From Bradysia coprophila (Eukaryota > Arthropoda > Insecta > Diptera > Sciaridae), in assembly GCF_014529535.1 (NCBI RefSeq), contig NW_023503555.1:4092001-4156000 (forward strand): a stretch of 64,000 nucleotides of DNA, given 5' to 3'. How positions within the stretch are numbered: the stretch's first letter is position 1; every line of letters begins with the position of its first letter. Under the pieces are notes generated by a model that saw nothing but the letters and a program-made list of their open reading frames with translations, was not told where the DNA came from and did no database searches. The translations under genes and the position numbers were made by a program. Below, piece by piece: positions 48,401-57,929 of this stretch.

Positions 48401-51400
48401 TACCATACGACAGAGTAAATACAAGCAGGAGCACTTGATTTGACTAGAGACCTGATAAACCTAATAGCCTTTCATTTTTTGCGAAGTAATATTAAATCAA
48501 TTATGGCAGTGTTCATTTGAGCTCATTTTCAAACAGTGTGTTAGGTACCTTATTTGACATCCGAGAAATGAAACGCTCCTGCCTGGATTTACTATGTCGT
48601 GTAAGTGCTTACTAAGAAGATTGTAAATTGGATCATAGTAGTTTCTTTTACATAATATTACCGAATTTCCCCATAATATAATATACCACTGCACCAGTAT
48701 TGCTCCCAGAACGAACCAATTCATTCCCTTCCATTTCATAAGCTAAACAATTAGATATTAGACTTAAGGCTTATATTACGCCACCCACTGAAAATATAAT
48801 TTCACCCAGACCCATTATTTACACAATAAAACAGAAAATAAAATGTAATTTCATTGCTAAATCGATACACACATATCGCGTTAATTATATTGGAATTGAT
48901 GCTCGGATAGACCATTTCGATTATTAGCAAAATCGAACGAAAATTTTATCCAATTTTTTTTTCTTCGCCTTTTCCTTATTGCAATGGCGTTGTTGTAATA
49001 TATATATTTAGCTTCTTTTTATTTTATTTATTTTCGATTGATTAGATCAATGTTTAAACGCGAAGAATAAAGAACAACAAATAAATAAAATAAATTTCGT
49101 TGGTTAATGTGACTTCACACATAATAAATGTAAATACAAAATGCTAATAATAAATGAATATAGGATGGGCCAATGTCTCGTCTTGGTATACACACAGGAA
49201 CGGAATCTTGAGACAAATATTTAATGATGAAGTCAACAGTGTGAGCTCCAACATCCTCTTCAAATGCCCGAGAAAAACCAAATTTACCGACCAAATTGTA
49301 ACACGTTTAAATTTAGCCATTCTATCAATTATTACACTAAAGGTGATGCTTTTGTAACAAAACAAAAAATATTTTTACATCTTCAATCTGAATCCAGCCA
49401 AAATTTCGAACTGTTTGTTTATAACCCATTAAATTTACGATTTTCTCTCTACGAAATGTTTATTTAATTCGATGCTATTGTGTACGAAAAGATGGAAAAG
49501 ATCTGTGTTATATACACACAAGTATAATTTAGGTGGAAATTATTTTTTTCTACGATGGGTGTTCTTCTTAACATTAGAAGATGACGTCATCAAGAGAATT
49601 TACTTTTCTTGTTAGATAACCACGCGACTGTTTGTAAGAAATCAACGAAAATGTAAATACTCGGCGGTGTTCACAAAGTGCGATGATTGTTTTTAAGTGG
49701 ATTGGGATAGGTTTGGTGTGTACACAGACAGAATTATGGACCTAGATCTTAATCTTTTTTGGATTAACATTACGCTAGCGAATTTAAATTTAATTCGCTC
49801 AGGAATTACTTTCATTACTTAGGTCCTAGAGAGATTATAGCAGGGAAACTGGCGGTGAGAAATATTAAATTGTTGTATTTACCTCCTAGGGACGTCCAGC
49901 ACAGCAGTCGATAGTCTTTACACTGAGCTTTTCGATCTTAAACTTGTAGGAGTTTTTTCTCGAATCGTTGTTACAAAGAAAAATAATCCTCGAGGGATCA
50001 AATGTCTTTTGAAGAACTTTTTCTTAAAAAAAAGACTTAGATCGTATGTGAGGGATCGTCAGTAATTCCTTGAAATATATTCTACATCGGATTGGGTGGC
50101 AATCCGAATGATTCAAATTGTGGAAACGGTTGACGTTAAAAATTGTAAAGCGGGAAGTCTTGTCACTATTATCACTCACGTTGCCGGTTATTGTGACTTG
50201 TCAACTTTAGGCACACCGGAAAGTGCTAAGGGAGTCGAGGAATATCTCCGAATAAATTTTTGATTTTTAGAAATTTATCTGGAGGTATTCCTCGACCCCC
50301 TTCGTACTTTCCAGTGTGCCTAAAGTGCCTCCTCGAGCATTATCCCCTACGTGTTAATCCCGATTTTAACCCACCGAAGATTTGAGTTTCTTTAGTCCCT
50401 GGCATAAGATTAAAATGTAATCCTAACAAAATTACTTACTGAAAGTAATCCCTTACAGGATTACAATTTTAATTCTAAATTTTTATCTGTGTAGCATGTA
50501 CAGACTATTTACGAAAGTAACAACTGAAAGGAAAATTATGTGGCAAATGTATCATGTATTTTAGGAACATCCTCCTTCAGAGATATTTCTTGGCCACAAA
50601 ATAAATATAAACAGACCAAAAATACAACATTCCTTTCGATACCATTTTAAACAGATGCAGGCGTAGCATTTATTTGTTTGGATAAAATACAGTTGGCTTC
50701 ATCCAAATATAAGCAAGCATAATGCATTACCATAAAATGTCCAATAAAACCACAAAACAATTTTGAATAGAAAATTTACCTGAAGGCTCAACTTCCAAAA
50801 AGCCACTTGCTGATTCATTAGTCGGTGATCCAATGTCATAGAATGTCGGTTTAATATGTCTTGCATATGGAACACACGTTATAGAACCATTTAACCGTCT
50901 ATAAGCCATATCGGTCTTGCAGCAACGCCGCACACACGGCATTCCCGCACACAGATCCTTCGGTCGACATGACCGAACTATTATTCCGTTTTCGGGTGAA
51001 GCCGTTGTTTCATTCGATTCCGAGTTAACAATCCCATCGATGCAAAACTTTCCGGGTTTTAAAATTTCCGACTCGATGGCAGACAATTTTAGTCCACTTC
51101 GTATTAACTTGGTGTTGTGGATGTCGGTTTCATATTCAACGAATATTTCGTTTGTTCCACAAGTTGGTACATTCGTTTGAAAAATTCCAACGGATTTGCT
51201 AAAGAGTTTATGGAAGTCTTGGGGCACATACAGACTTTCCACACATTCGCGATTAATTATGTCGTAGAAGAATCCTTTGTGTTGCGAGAAAGGTTAGGTT
51301 AATATGTGATTTTGGTAGTCGTTTATGGCTTCTTATTTGCATAAGTATTTACATGTCGCGTATTACATTTAAAATAAGAATTTAATGTTGAAATGACACG

Positions 51401-54400
51401 TCCCAACAAAACTTGAACGACACAAATACCAGTCGGATACTTTTTCATATAGAATTCCTAATTGAGTCTTCACTTCTCTCTTATTGACGCTCGATTACTT
51501 CGACTCTTCTGTTTATTAATTAACAATCATGTCTGTTACTTCCTTTGGTCTGAAGGTTTTACAAAATGAATCGAAATCTTTTAGTTCATTTCAAATTCGA
51601 AGGATTTAGTGATAAGAGCTACCACTTAAGAATGCGCGTGTGCAAATAATGTTTTCTTACCGGTATCCAAATCCGATTTCCCGATTTTCCCCGGTATCCA
51701 CTAAGATGTGACCGAATTTCCCGCTAATAATATTGAGATTTCCCGGTAAAAAATATTTATTTTGAATCTTACTGGAGCAACATACTTATGTAAATCCACT
51801 GATTCCAAATTGTTGAATTCTCGTAATTTATGACTAGGATGTCGTCACGTGATGGTTACCACCTTACAGAATCAATGTTTCTTATTCTTATTCTAAGGTT
51901 CCTAAAGACATTAGGCAATCATTTCATCAACATTTTTTGATACAGCTTACAAAAAATGTTTTTCTTCATATCATCAGAAAGGCAGGAGCGGAGCGACCGA
52001 AAAATAATGTTAATGGGGCCTTACGTATGAATGAAAATGTATAATCAAGAAAAGAAGCGCTAGTGGAAAAAAGACTAGACGTTTGAATTCTGTTCCTTTC
52101 AAATATTCTATTTTCCCATACAAACGATCTCAATTCGCTTTTAACAACTAATCATTTTAATTTCTGATTCCTGTTCGTTTCCCACTCATTTCGACATTTT
52201 TACGATTTTCTAGTATTTCAGTCAATTTTCGATTACAAGGACCGATTTTCCGTTTTTGGTCGTTTTCTCATTTCCAGTCATTTTTTTTCGACTATAGTCC
52301 GTTTCTATATTTCTATTCATTTCCCCATTTCTAATTATTCCCATGTTTCTAGTCATTTCCAGATTTCTATCAATTTCTTTGGAAATGGTTTCTGGTCATT
52401 TCGGAATTTTGCAGAGAAATGATAAGTTGGTACGCCTGTGGCGAGATAAAAGGGAACATTGGAATGACAGTTGGATTTTATGGGAGAGAATGTGAGAAAA
52501 TTTGTATGTCACTCTCTCACATTCTCTCCCATGGAAGCCAACTGTCATTCCAATGTCCCCTTCTATCTCGCCACGGGCGTACCAACTTATCATTTTTCTA
52601 GAATTTTGGTCATTTCCCGATTTCTGGCTGTCTCCCGTTCTCTTTTCATTTCGCGATTTCTGATTATTTCCCTATTTCTATTCATTTTGTTAATTCTAGT
52701 CATTTCCAAATTTTGGTCGTTTCCCGATTTCTAGTCATTTCTTGGTTTCTAGTAATTTCCGAATTTTGGTAATTTCCCGATTTCTGGCCGTTTCCCGATT
52801 TCTAGTAATTTGGCCAATTCTAGTCATTTCCAAATTTTGGTCATTTACCGATTTCTGGCCATTTTTCAATTTCTGACCGTTTCCCGATTTCTGGTCGTTT
52901 CACGATTTCTGGTAATTTCCCGATTTCTAGTCATTTTGTCAATTCTAGTCATTTCCCGATTTCCGACCATTGCCCGATCATTTATAGTCATTTCCCGATT
53001 TCTAATAATTTTCCCATTTTTTTCTTCTTTTCGTTATTTCTTGCAGCTACGTTGAGTAAATTTCCCTGCATCCGGTTTTTCGGCAAAAAAAATTTCCCGG
53101 TATCCCCGATACCAAGGATATACATTATTTGCATACGCGTAAGAATGTTTGTATAAAGTGTTCGCAGAGTGCGACAACCAGTTTATTATAACTAATCTGT
53201 GGGTCACACGTCAGAACTTAAACTGGACTTAATCTCAAAAGTAAAGTGTACTTACTATTTGGATGAAGTGGTTTTTTAAAAGTGTTTTACAGTTGACTGT
53301 GAAGTTTCGGCACCCTATTTAATATTTGGAGAATCATCATGCTTGAAGTGCGTTGTCATTATTCATTCATGAGGTACTGCCATGTTAACTGAACATAACG
53401 GTTTGATAAAAACAGAGATACGTTGATTCGGTGTCCACATAATTCAAATTAAATATGTGAGGTACGGTGAAAAATTAAATGTATGCGTTTTTTAAATGGC
53501 ATATGGCATACGAAAGCTAAGACAACCTTCCACCGTATTCCAACAACTCGTTAATTTTAAGATTTATTTACATTCTAAATGAGACATGTTCATGCTAGGA
53601 AGTATTTAACAAAAATTAGGATAGTCGTTGCCTGGCTTAGACGCTTCTGGATATACAATTCATATTCATATGAAAGTTTATGTCGGAAAAGTTCCGGGGG
53701 GGCCAGAAAATTTTTGAATTAATGTAATTGAATGAAATTCGAAGGAATTAGCCCTTTTATGGATCATTGTAAAAGAAGCGATGATTCATCTGTAATTTCA
53801 AATTTAATCGATGAAAATTTATTTTATTTATTTATTTTGAAATCTCCCATATACAACACATAAAACAGATATTATTTTTGGGAAAACATTTTCCAATATT
53901 TGCTTGAATTTTTCATTATTTTGCTAGACTTTCTCTCATTTTCCCGAATTTTCCTACATTATTCCAATTTTTTTTTTTTAGAAAATCTGAGAAAATATGA
54001 TCGGGTTAGTTGGGCGAGTCAAGCAACGCAATGGCGAAAAGTGAGATCATGAATTCCGAAAAAGAATTTATTTCTGGCTATCCAGGATCCCCAAAATATA
54101 CCACTTTCAAAGTCATATATCCCACAAACTTTTGGGCTATAAACTTCATATGGGGCTCAAACTACATCTCTTGTTGGTAGCTTTCAGGAAAAAGAGTTTA
54201 CTGAAATGCAAATCCGTCCAAATGAAAGAGTCGAAACTCAGTAGAGAAACACTAGATCTGAAAGCGAGGCGAGTACAGTCGATAAAAGACGGAAAGAGAG
54301 ATTCGGTAGAATACCAAGACTTGGCAAAAATTATCAACAAAGCAATGAAATCAGATCTAAGGAAATTTAATGTTCAACTGGCTCAAAACACAATTGAAAC

Positions 54401-57118
54401 TAACTGCAACATGAAGGTCCTACGGTCAAAAATGACGAACGCAAAGAAAGAAATCTTCAAATTACGAGATAAAACAGGAACGATTCAGATGGAAATGCAA
54501 TATTAAATATCGCAAAGGATTTTTACGAAGATTTATTCTCATCAATTCGACCAGATCCGACGAATACCACTGAAGATAGATCAATAATAGGAAACGTAGG
54601 ATCGGAAGATCTGCCTGACATAACTATTGACGAAGTACAGGCTGCAGTAGCCGAAATGAAAAACAAAAAGTCTTCCGGTGAAGATGGTGTTCCAGTGGAA
54701 GCCATTAAACTAGGTGGCGACTCATTATTGGGTGCAATAACGACTTTGTTTAATCAATGTCTCCAATGGGAAGAAGTACCAGAAGTATGGGAAAATGCAG
54801 TGATTACATTGCTGCATAAAAAAAAAGACATCTTATCAACACTGTACAAGTTGTTCATGAAAATCGTTACGAAGAGGAACACCAAGAAGCTCGACTTCTA
54901 CCAATTTGTTGAACAAGCTGCATTTAGATCAGGATTCAGCACAAACAACCACTTACATGTGATGAGAACGCTAATCGAGAAAAGCAATAAATACAAAATT
55001 GCTGTGGTCTTGATATTCATAGACTTTGAAAAAGCTTTTGATTCAGTGGAAATATGGTCGATATTGGATTCATTAGACGAGTGCATAGAAGACTCAAGGT
55101 ACTCCAACTCAATTCGATACGTCTATAAAAACGCTACGTCGTGTATAAAACTCCATAAAAGCACGGAAAAATTCAGAATTGGCAGAGGTGTGCGACAGGT
55201 TGACACCATCTCACCTAAGTTATTCACATCGATTCACATGGAGCGGAAACGTTACCGTTAACAAAAGCTTCCGAAAATAAACTAAGAGTGGCACAAGGAG
55301 CCATGGAACGGAGTATGCTTGGAATTACGCTCAGAGATAGAATGACAAATCAATGGATTCGACAACAAACAAAAGTCAGGAAAGAATAGCATCTTTAAAG
55401 TGGAGCTGGGCGGGGCATATTGCAAGAACGACGGACCAAAAAGATCATGAACTGGAGACCACCTAAAATAAGACCTAGAGGTAGACTACCGAAACGAGTA
55501 AAAATAAAAGTCTCAAAAGCTCGAAAAGAGACGTCTCACAGTCTCAAATCCTTTGTATTGTGAGACGTGAGACGTCTCTTTTCGAGCTTTTGAGACTTTT
55601 ATTTTTACTAGGGAGAGATATGGAATAATGGTATAAAGAGAATTGCAGGCGCAAATTGACAACAAGTGGCAACGGATCGTTCGGAATGGAAGAGAATTGG
55701 GGAGGCCTACGTCCAGCAGTGGATAGAAATAGGCTGAAAAAGAAGAAGAAGAAATCGGTTCACAAATCTGTAACGCCGACTTCTTCGGTCACACAGATCG
55801 GCCACTTAGCAGGTTAAAAATTCAAATTCTCGTTAGTATGGGTGAGCTGAGCATTAGAAAAATAATAAACTGATTTGTTACCGCAAAACATAGCCAACAC
55901 AGTTTAATTTGTGCCTCACAAATGACGAAATCTGTAAAGCAACTAGCTTTGGACTTATCCATCAACGTTGTTCAACAATTAAGACGTACTGCGATGTAAT
56001 AATTAAATCTACTACTTCGTTTAGGGTGAAACTCTTTTACTTCATTCGTTTTTACATACGTTTCGCTACAGAAGACCACATTACCTGGAAGCCAAGGTTC
56101 TTTCTGTTTTGCTTCCGTTTCTAAAAGGACATTATTCCGACAGGTATGTTTTCAAGAGTTTTAGTAGAGAGTCATTATTTAAGATATATTAGGTCGCCAA
56201 ACGTTAAGATTGACCGTTTTTTGTTAATAGAAAAATGTGAGAACCAAAACTGTTCGATTCAAATGTTTCTGGAATCTACGTGACCAGTATAAAATATACC
56301 GATTAGAAGCGGTGTGATGATTTATTTTATCAAACGAAGTTAATAAATTATTCATTGATCAACGAGCCGAATGATTATTTTGTGTACCCTCTCGATAAAT
56401 ATAGAAAATATTTAACCAATATTTGTGTTATCTGATTTTTTATTATTGTTGACATGAAGTGTATCAACAATAAATTCAATATGAAAAACTGTTTAGTAAT
56501 GCGATAATGTGTAAATAACACCTTTGTACATAGTTATGCAAATAATTTCGGTTTTTTTTTTCAGTATACCGAGAATCGTAATTGAATAATTTCATTGTTT
56601 ATTCGCAATAACATTCAACGATTCAACGGATACTGCAAACAAGAAATCGTAAAATCTTTCTTAGAAATAGTGAACCAACACTTTGCCGATATCCTACCTT
56701 CAGCGCAACACTTAAACACTTTGTGAACTTCGACTTTGAACAGTTCCGAGCACGTAAGTCCATGTAACCCTCCTTGGTACATATCAATGCAACTATCACT
56801 TGAAATTAATTCGCCGTCCACATCAAAATCGAACAATAAAACATCATCACAGGACGGTATCTGACTCTTATCGCTTATTTCTAAATTGTAACCGAAAAAT
56901 GTTTGATTCCGTTCATCGTCTGGTCTAGTTCCACTACATTGGTATTCGGTTTTGAGTCCATTCTCATCAGTTACCGCTATCAATTCACTGCCTAGTGGAC
57001 AGCATTTAGCAATTTTCACATAATCGGAAAGGTACGTTACGGATTGGGAATTGTCTATTAAGCCCAATACAATGATCATCAACACTGTTGCTTTTAAACA
57101 AATATTCCGCCCTCCCAT
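30490..57118 (-). CDS. Methuselah-like secretin-type GPCR, 10 exons over 26.6 kb
   Basis: Exons in transcript order are 56698-57118, 50780-51274, 38287-38456, 37890-38012, 33202-33322, 33029-33107, 31212-31396, 30957-31146, 30704-30894 and 30490-30635. All phases join without a stop, giving 706 residues. A signal peptide (about 1-26) precedes a cysteine-rich ectodomain with two KCC modules (KCCPLGSELI; KCCAEGFFYDIINRECV, which crosses the exon 1-2 junction) and the family block SCRPKDLCAGMPCVRRCC. TM1 is in exon 4 (ending LTLICYACLPK), then LLNLHGKTLVCHVISLLSAY, CWQSIMCFDIWW, RFLLYSLYAWGVPTILT and MNLKLFVVMGGTWVMEI. The Ser/Thr-rich tail comes from exon 10, reached by a donor inside RLG. Methuselah-like receptors are insect plasma-membrane GPCRs linked to stress and lifespan; the ligand here is unknown. 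Introns 1, 2 and 4 are filled with repeats, and intron 4 hosts another gene. Confidence 0.9.
34008..34085. repeat. Solo end related to the TTAA palindrome
   Basis: TTAAGAGTGAATTCGCCAAAG, followed by GGAGCTACAACTC about 40 bp later, resembles the end of the palindrome at 27914 (TTAAGAGTGATATCGCCAAAA, then GAGCTATAGCGCG). No matching right end is seen, so it is probably a truncated relative. Confidence 0.4.
34105..35000. repeat. Four imperfect copies of an AGAGCTTT-rich repeat
   Basis: Near 34130-34195, 34775-34850, 34868-34915 (inverted) and 34925-35005 the same block appears: a CAACG(T/C)A(T/C)CGCA start, then GAAGAGCTTT and AAAGC..TTCGAGAGCTTTC. It lies within intron 4 of the receptor, just upstream of the pseudoprotease. 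Confidence 0.5.
35263..35270 (+). promoter_or_regulatory. TATA box of the pseudoprotease gene
   Basis: TATAAATA lies 76 bp upstream of the start codon. About 30 bp downstream CCAGTCA is a fair arthropod initiator. A compact core promoter such as this is common for secreted immune or digestive genes. Confidence 0.6.
35339..36270 (+). CDS. Catalytically dead chymotrypsin-fold serine protease homologue
   Basis: Three exons, 35339-35680, 35752-36046 and 36122-36270; 261 residues. A signal peptide (MVNSFRVCLLLTFFLLQG) precedes a cleavage-like RLLGG, where trypsins have R-IVGG. The fold blocks are present: FHLCGGFIINKRWIGTAAQC, LMNDIGLL, and CPGDAGGPVYLSNKVIGIMSW. Two of the three catalytic residues are changed: the His of AAHC is Gln (residue 77) and the Ser of GDSGGP is Ala (residue 215). 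The Asp (about 121) is kept. Insect serine protease homologues of this type act as cofactors or binding proteins rather than enzymes. Introns are 71 and 75 bp. The gene is nested in intron 4 of the receptor on the opposite strand. Confidence 0.9.
36344..36349 (+). terminator. Polyadenylation signal of the pseudoprotease gene
   Basis: AATAAA 73 bp downstream of the stop codon at 36270. Confidence 0.6.
36360..37889. other. Rest of receptor intron 4, no further gene
   Basis: Contains several TTTGACGTTT / AAACGTCAAA motifs in both orientations at about 36790-36945. No coding frame is supported. Confidence 0.4.
38460..40230. other. Left part of receptor intron 2, no gene seen
   Basis: AT-rich intron sequence. 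The open frame of 127 residues ending at 38649 is the exon 38287-38456 read through into its introns. Frames at 39090-39378 overlap each other and show no domain. Confidence 0.45.
40493..40602. repeat. Hairpin with GGTTCCAAGTTG arms
   Basis: GAGGTTCCAAGTTG...TTGACAAGTGGGG is mirrored by CCCCACTTATCAA...CAACTTGGAACCTC around a G/C-rich loop that includes CCCTTCGGGTC. A diverged direct relative (CCCTTCGGGTC, then GAACGTAATATACTA) lies just outside the right end of the composite element at 47753-47825. Confidence 0.6.
41040..41290. repeat. Spaced TGTACA repeat block 1
   Basis: TGTACA or a close variant recurs about every 20-25 bp, separated by A/T-rich spacers (TTTTGTACACAAAAAATG type). Similar blocks lie at 43940-44125 and 47020-47140. 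The frames on both strands are products of this repeat. Confidence 0.7.
41680..41815. repeat. TCGAATATAGTCGATA repeat block
   Basis: About seven copies of a 16-20 bp unit such as CGAATATAGTCGATATA, itself partly palindromic, in direct tandem. Confidence 0.65.
41955..43920. repeat. Higher-order satellite with unit lengths 147 + 37n bp
   Basis: The marker TGTCGTATATCAAC occurs at 42031, 42215, 42399, 42620, 42804, 42988, 43135, 43319, 43503 and 43724. Spacings are 184, 184, 221, 184, 184, 147, 184, 184 and 221. Each equals 147 plus 0, 1 or 2 times 37. The 37-bp module is GTGTAAAAGGAAAATATTGA followed by GACTTTGGTGCCACATT. The 110-bp remainder carries CCGTGTCGTATATCAACTTT and CCCCTACATTCACTCTGTG. 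The minus-strand 63-residue frames that recur in the array are by-products. The last unit is degenerate. Confidence 0.85.
43940..44125. repeat. Spaced TGTACA repeat block 2
   Basis: TGTACAATATGTATT, TGTACAAAATATTTATT and similar units follow directly after the satellite. A short G/C-rich patch (GGCCCCACCTCTTGGGTGGG) follows at about 44127. Confidence 0.6.
44385..45561. mobile_element. Inverted-repeat element with CTATATGGGTAATTCCA ends
   Basis: CTATATGGGTAATTCCA at the left end is mirrored by TGGAATTACCCATATAG at the right end; total 1177 bp. The left arm carries two diverged copies, about 170 bp apart, of a block (GACGCGTCGTTTAAGCCCCATA) whose complement is in the right arm. A second copy of the right half, interrupted by an RTE-like element, is at about 54000-54207 plus 55751-55960. 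No transposase domain is visible. Confidence 0.6.
45585..46890. repeat. Direct duplication of about 500 bp, with a third partial copy
   Basis: TTACCTCTTGAAAAA, then GTGTGAATTACGG, then TCACGCAAAAATTGTCGTATAT, then TTAACCACATGAATTACG and GCCTCTGAGAATTACTCGAG, occur in the same order from about 45597 and again from about 46100. The tail (GAATTACTCGAGTTATCG with CTACGAACTTAACC) is repeated further to 46880. Confidence 0.65.
47020..47140. repeat. Spaced TGTACA repeat block 3
   Basis: Repeated TTTTGTGTACAAATT-type units every 20-25 bp, followed by a short G/C-rich patch at 47150-47170, as with the other two blocks. Confidence 0.6.
47243..47430. repeat. 50-bp tandem repeat, almost four units
   Basis: Units begin TTGGAAATCGAAAAAAATTA at 47243, 47293, 47343 and 47393, exactly 50 bp apart. 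The last is partial. Each contains ACAGAAAGG and CTCAGTAGAAAAATTT. Confidence 0.8.
47939..48219. mobile_element. hAT-like MITE with 8-bp target duplication
   Basis: CAGGGCCTATTTTAAGGAA at the left and TTCCTTAAAATAGGCACTG at the right bound a 281-bp element. CACTATGT precedes it and CATTATGT follows it, matching at 7 of 8 positions. Its end motif CAG(T/G)GCCTAT is shared with the element at 859-1018. Non-coding. Confidence 0.7.
48497..48739 (-). CDS. Possible small secreted protein or first exon, hypothetical
   Basis: An ATG-initiated 80-residue frame whose first 25 residues (MKWKGMNWFVLGAILVQWYI...) resemble a signal peptide, followed by a polar region with LCKRNYYDPIYNLL. A splice donor-like AAG-GTACCT follows FLGCQI, so it may be the first exon of a longer transcript. 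It lies inside receptor intron 2 on the same strand. I recognise no family and a chance open frame is quite possible. Confidence 0.25.
   Translation of the reverse strand: MKWKGMNWFVLGAILVQWYIILWGNSVILCKRNYYDPIYNLLSKHLHDIVNPGRSVSFLGCQIRYLTHCLKMSSNEHCHN
48760..50720. other. Right part of receptor intron 2
   Basis: AT-rich and without a supported gene. Short frames at 49144-49467 overlap on both strands and look accidental. One hairpin is listed separately. Confidence 0.4.
50204..50325. repeat. Palindromic MITE-like hairpin
   Basis: ACTTTAGGCACACYGGAAAG is mirrored by CTTTCCAGTGTGCCTAAAGT; inner arms share GTCGAGGAATA. About 122 bp, in receptor intron 2. Confidence 0.65.
51635..53139. mobile_element. 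1505-bp element with 8-bp duplication and minisatellite core
   Basis: The ends CGCGTGTGCAAATAATGT and ACATTATTTGCATACGCG are near-perfect inverted repeats. TAAGAATG lies directly outside each (51627-51634 and 53140-53147), an 8-bp duplication like that of hAT-type elements. Just inside the ends both sides carry CCCGGTATCC-type sequences. The core (about 52150-53020) is a degenerate 18-bp minisatellite of the type ATTTCTGGTCGTTTCCCG, interrupted by a separate palindrome at 52415-52599. No transposase frame. Located in receptor intron 1. Confidence 0.7.
52415..52599. repeat. Palindrome nested in the minisatellite element
   Basis: Arms of about 85 bp share ATGATAAGTTGGTACGCC, TTGGAATGACAGTTGG and GGGAGAGAATGTGAGA with their complements. 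A single arm recurs at 14506-14568. Both strands therefore read similar short peptides (MISWYA...), which are not genes. Confidence 0.7.
54208..55750 (+). mobile_element. Degenerate RTE-like non-LTR retrotransposon fragment
   Basis: A broken reverse transcriptase can be read in pieces: EVQAAVAEMKNKKSSGEDG, then EVPEVWENAVITLLHKK, then STLYKLFMKIVTKRNTKKLD, then IFIDFEKAFDSVE, then GRGVRQ followed by DTISPKLF. The C-terminal part survives in other frames as AMERSMLGITLRDRM and a SLKWSWAGHI-type block, ending near EAYVQQW-like sequence and an AAG tail. The catalytic YADD box is missing in a deletion after 55250. GAAAT flanks the fragment (54203-54207 and 55751-55755), consistent with target-primed insertion. 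The 5' endonuclease region is absent. Confidence 0.8.
55497..55609. repeat. 113-bp palindrome inserted in the RTE fragment
   Basis: AGTAAAAATAAAAGTCTCAA and its complement are the ends; inner arms share GCTCGAAAAGAGACGTCTCA. It interrupts the RTE C-terminal region after a GRLPKR block, so it arrived later than the RTE insertion. Confidence 0.7.
55960..56600. other. Rest of receptor intron 1, no gene seen
   Basis: AT-rich sequence with only short frames between the repeat copy and receptor exon 1. Confidence 0.4.
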
Positions 57119-57900
57119 CACAGAAATTTATGTGCACAACAGACGTCTCTTTTAAATATTTTTTTTTTTCGTCTAACTAACCACACCAAAAAAGGCTTAA
57201 AAATTTTTTTTCTTCAAAATTTATTTCCAATCGAAGAAATAAGAAAGGCACACACGTGTTGCCTGCTGGACGTATCTAATTCAACTAACGAATTTTGGTT
57301 GGAGAGATGTCTAGCAAATATTTATGAAAATCGCTTAAAATATGTCGGTGTTAAACGCAGATGCGAGACCAATATACTGGTCGTGAATTCGGTTCAAATA
57401 TTGCGCAAATCATTATCTTCGGCGGTGAATAATATATATTCAATTGGCGGTTGGTCAGAGAATTTTTAGGTAACTCTTGCATCTGTGCAGTTTAATTGAA
57501 GTATGAAGTGTATTTTACTCAGTGCTGGACTAGCTCAAAAAAGTTGTTTCGAATAAGGCCCGTTGGCTCATACGACTATACGATAAAGTTTGATACGAAA
57601 CCTATTACTTCAGCAGTTCTAACACACATTTTGCTACAACTGCAACAATAACTAAAACTCAATCCTTTTTCTTGATGTCGCTACTCTAAATAACAGACAA
57701 ATAAGTCCCATTTCCATCTTAGCAAGACACTCTTACTCAGTTAGGAGTCGGTGAACTATTTATTGACGAATTGGAGCAGACTGTGGTGCTAATTCAATTT
57801 AATTGATTTCAAGTCTCGGATAGAAACACTCTGGTATGGAAAGGCCACAATATTACAGATTTAAGGAGCTGGTTTTAACAAAATCGTGGTAATGATACAA
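57119..57900. other. Upstream region of the Methuselah-like gene
   Basis: No coding frame is supported. This should contain the receptor promoter and the end of the neighbouring cysteine-rich gene. I see no strong core promoter. Confidence 0.4.
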
Positions 57901-57906
57901 CAACTT

Positions 57907-57912
57907 TTTATT
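57907..57912 (-). terminator. Polyadenylation signal of the cysteine-rich gene
   Basis: AATAAA on the minus strand 18 bp downstream of the stop codon at 57930. Confidence 0.55.
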
Positions 57913-57929
57913 AATCTTTTACTAATTGT

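Noticed and set aside
52396-53055. Open frames of 60-87 residues in the minisatellite region
   Set aside because: Products of the 18-bp repeat and the nested palindrome; periodic low-complexity peptides.
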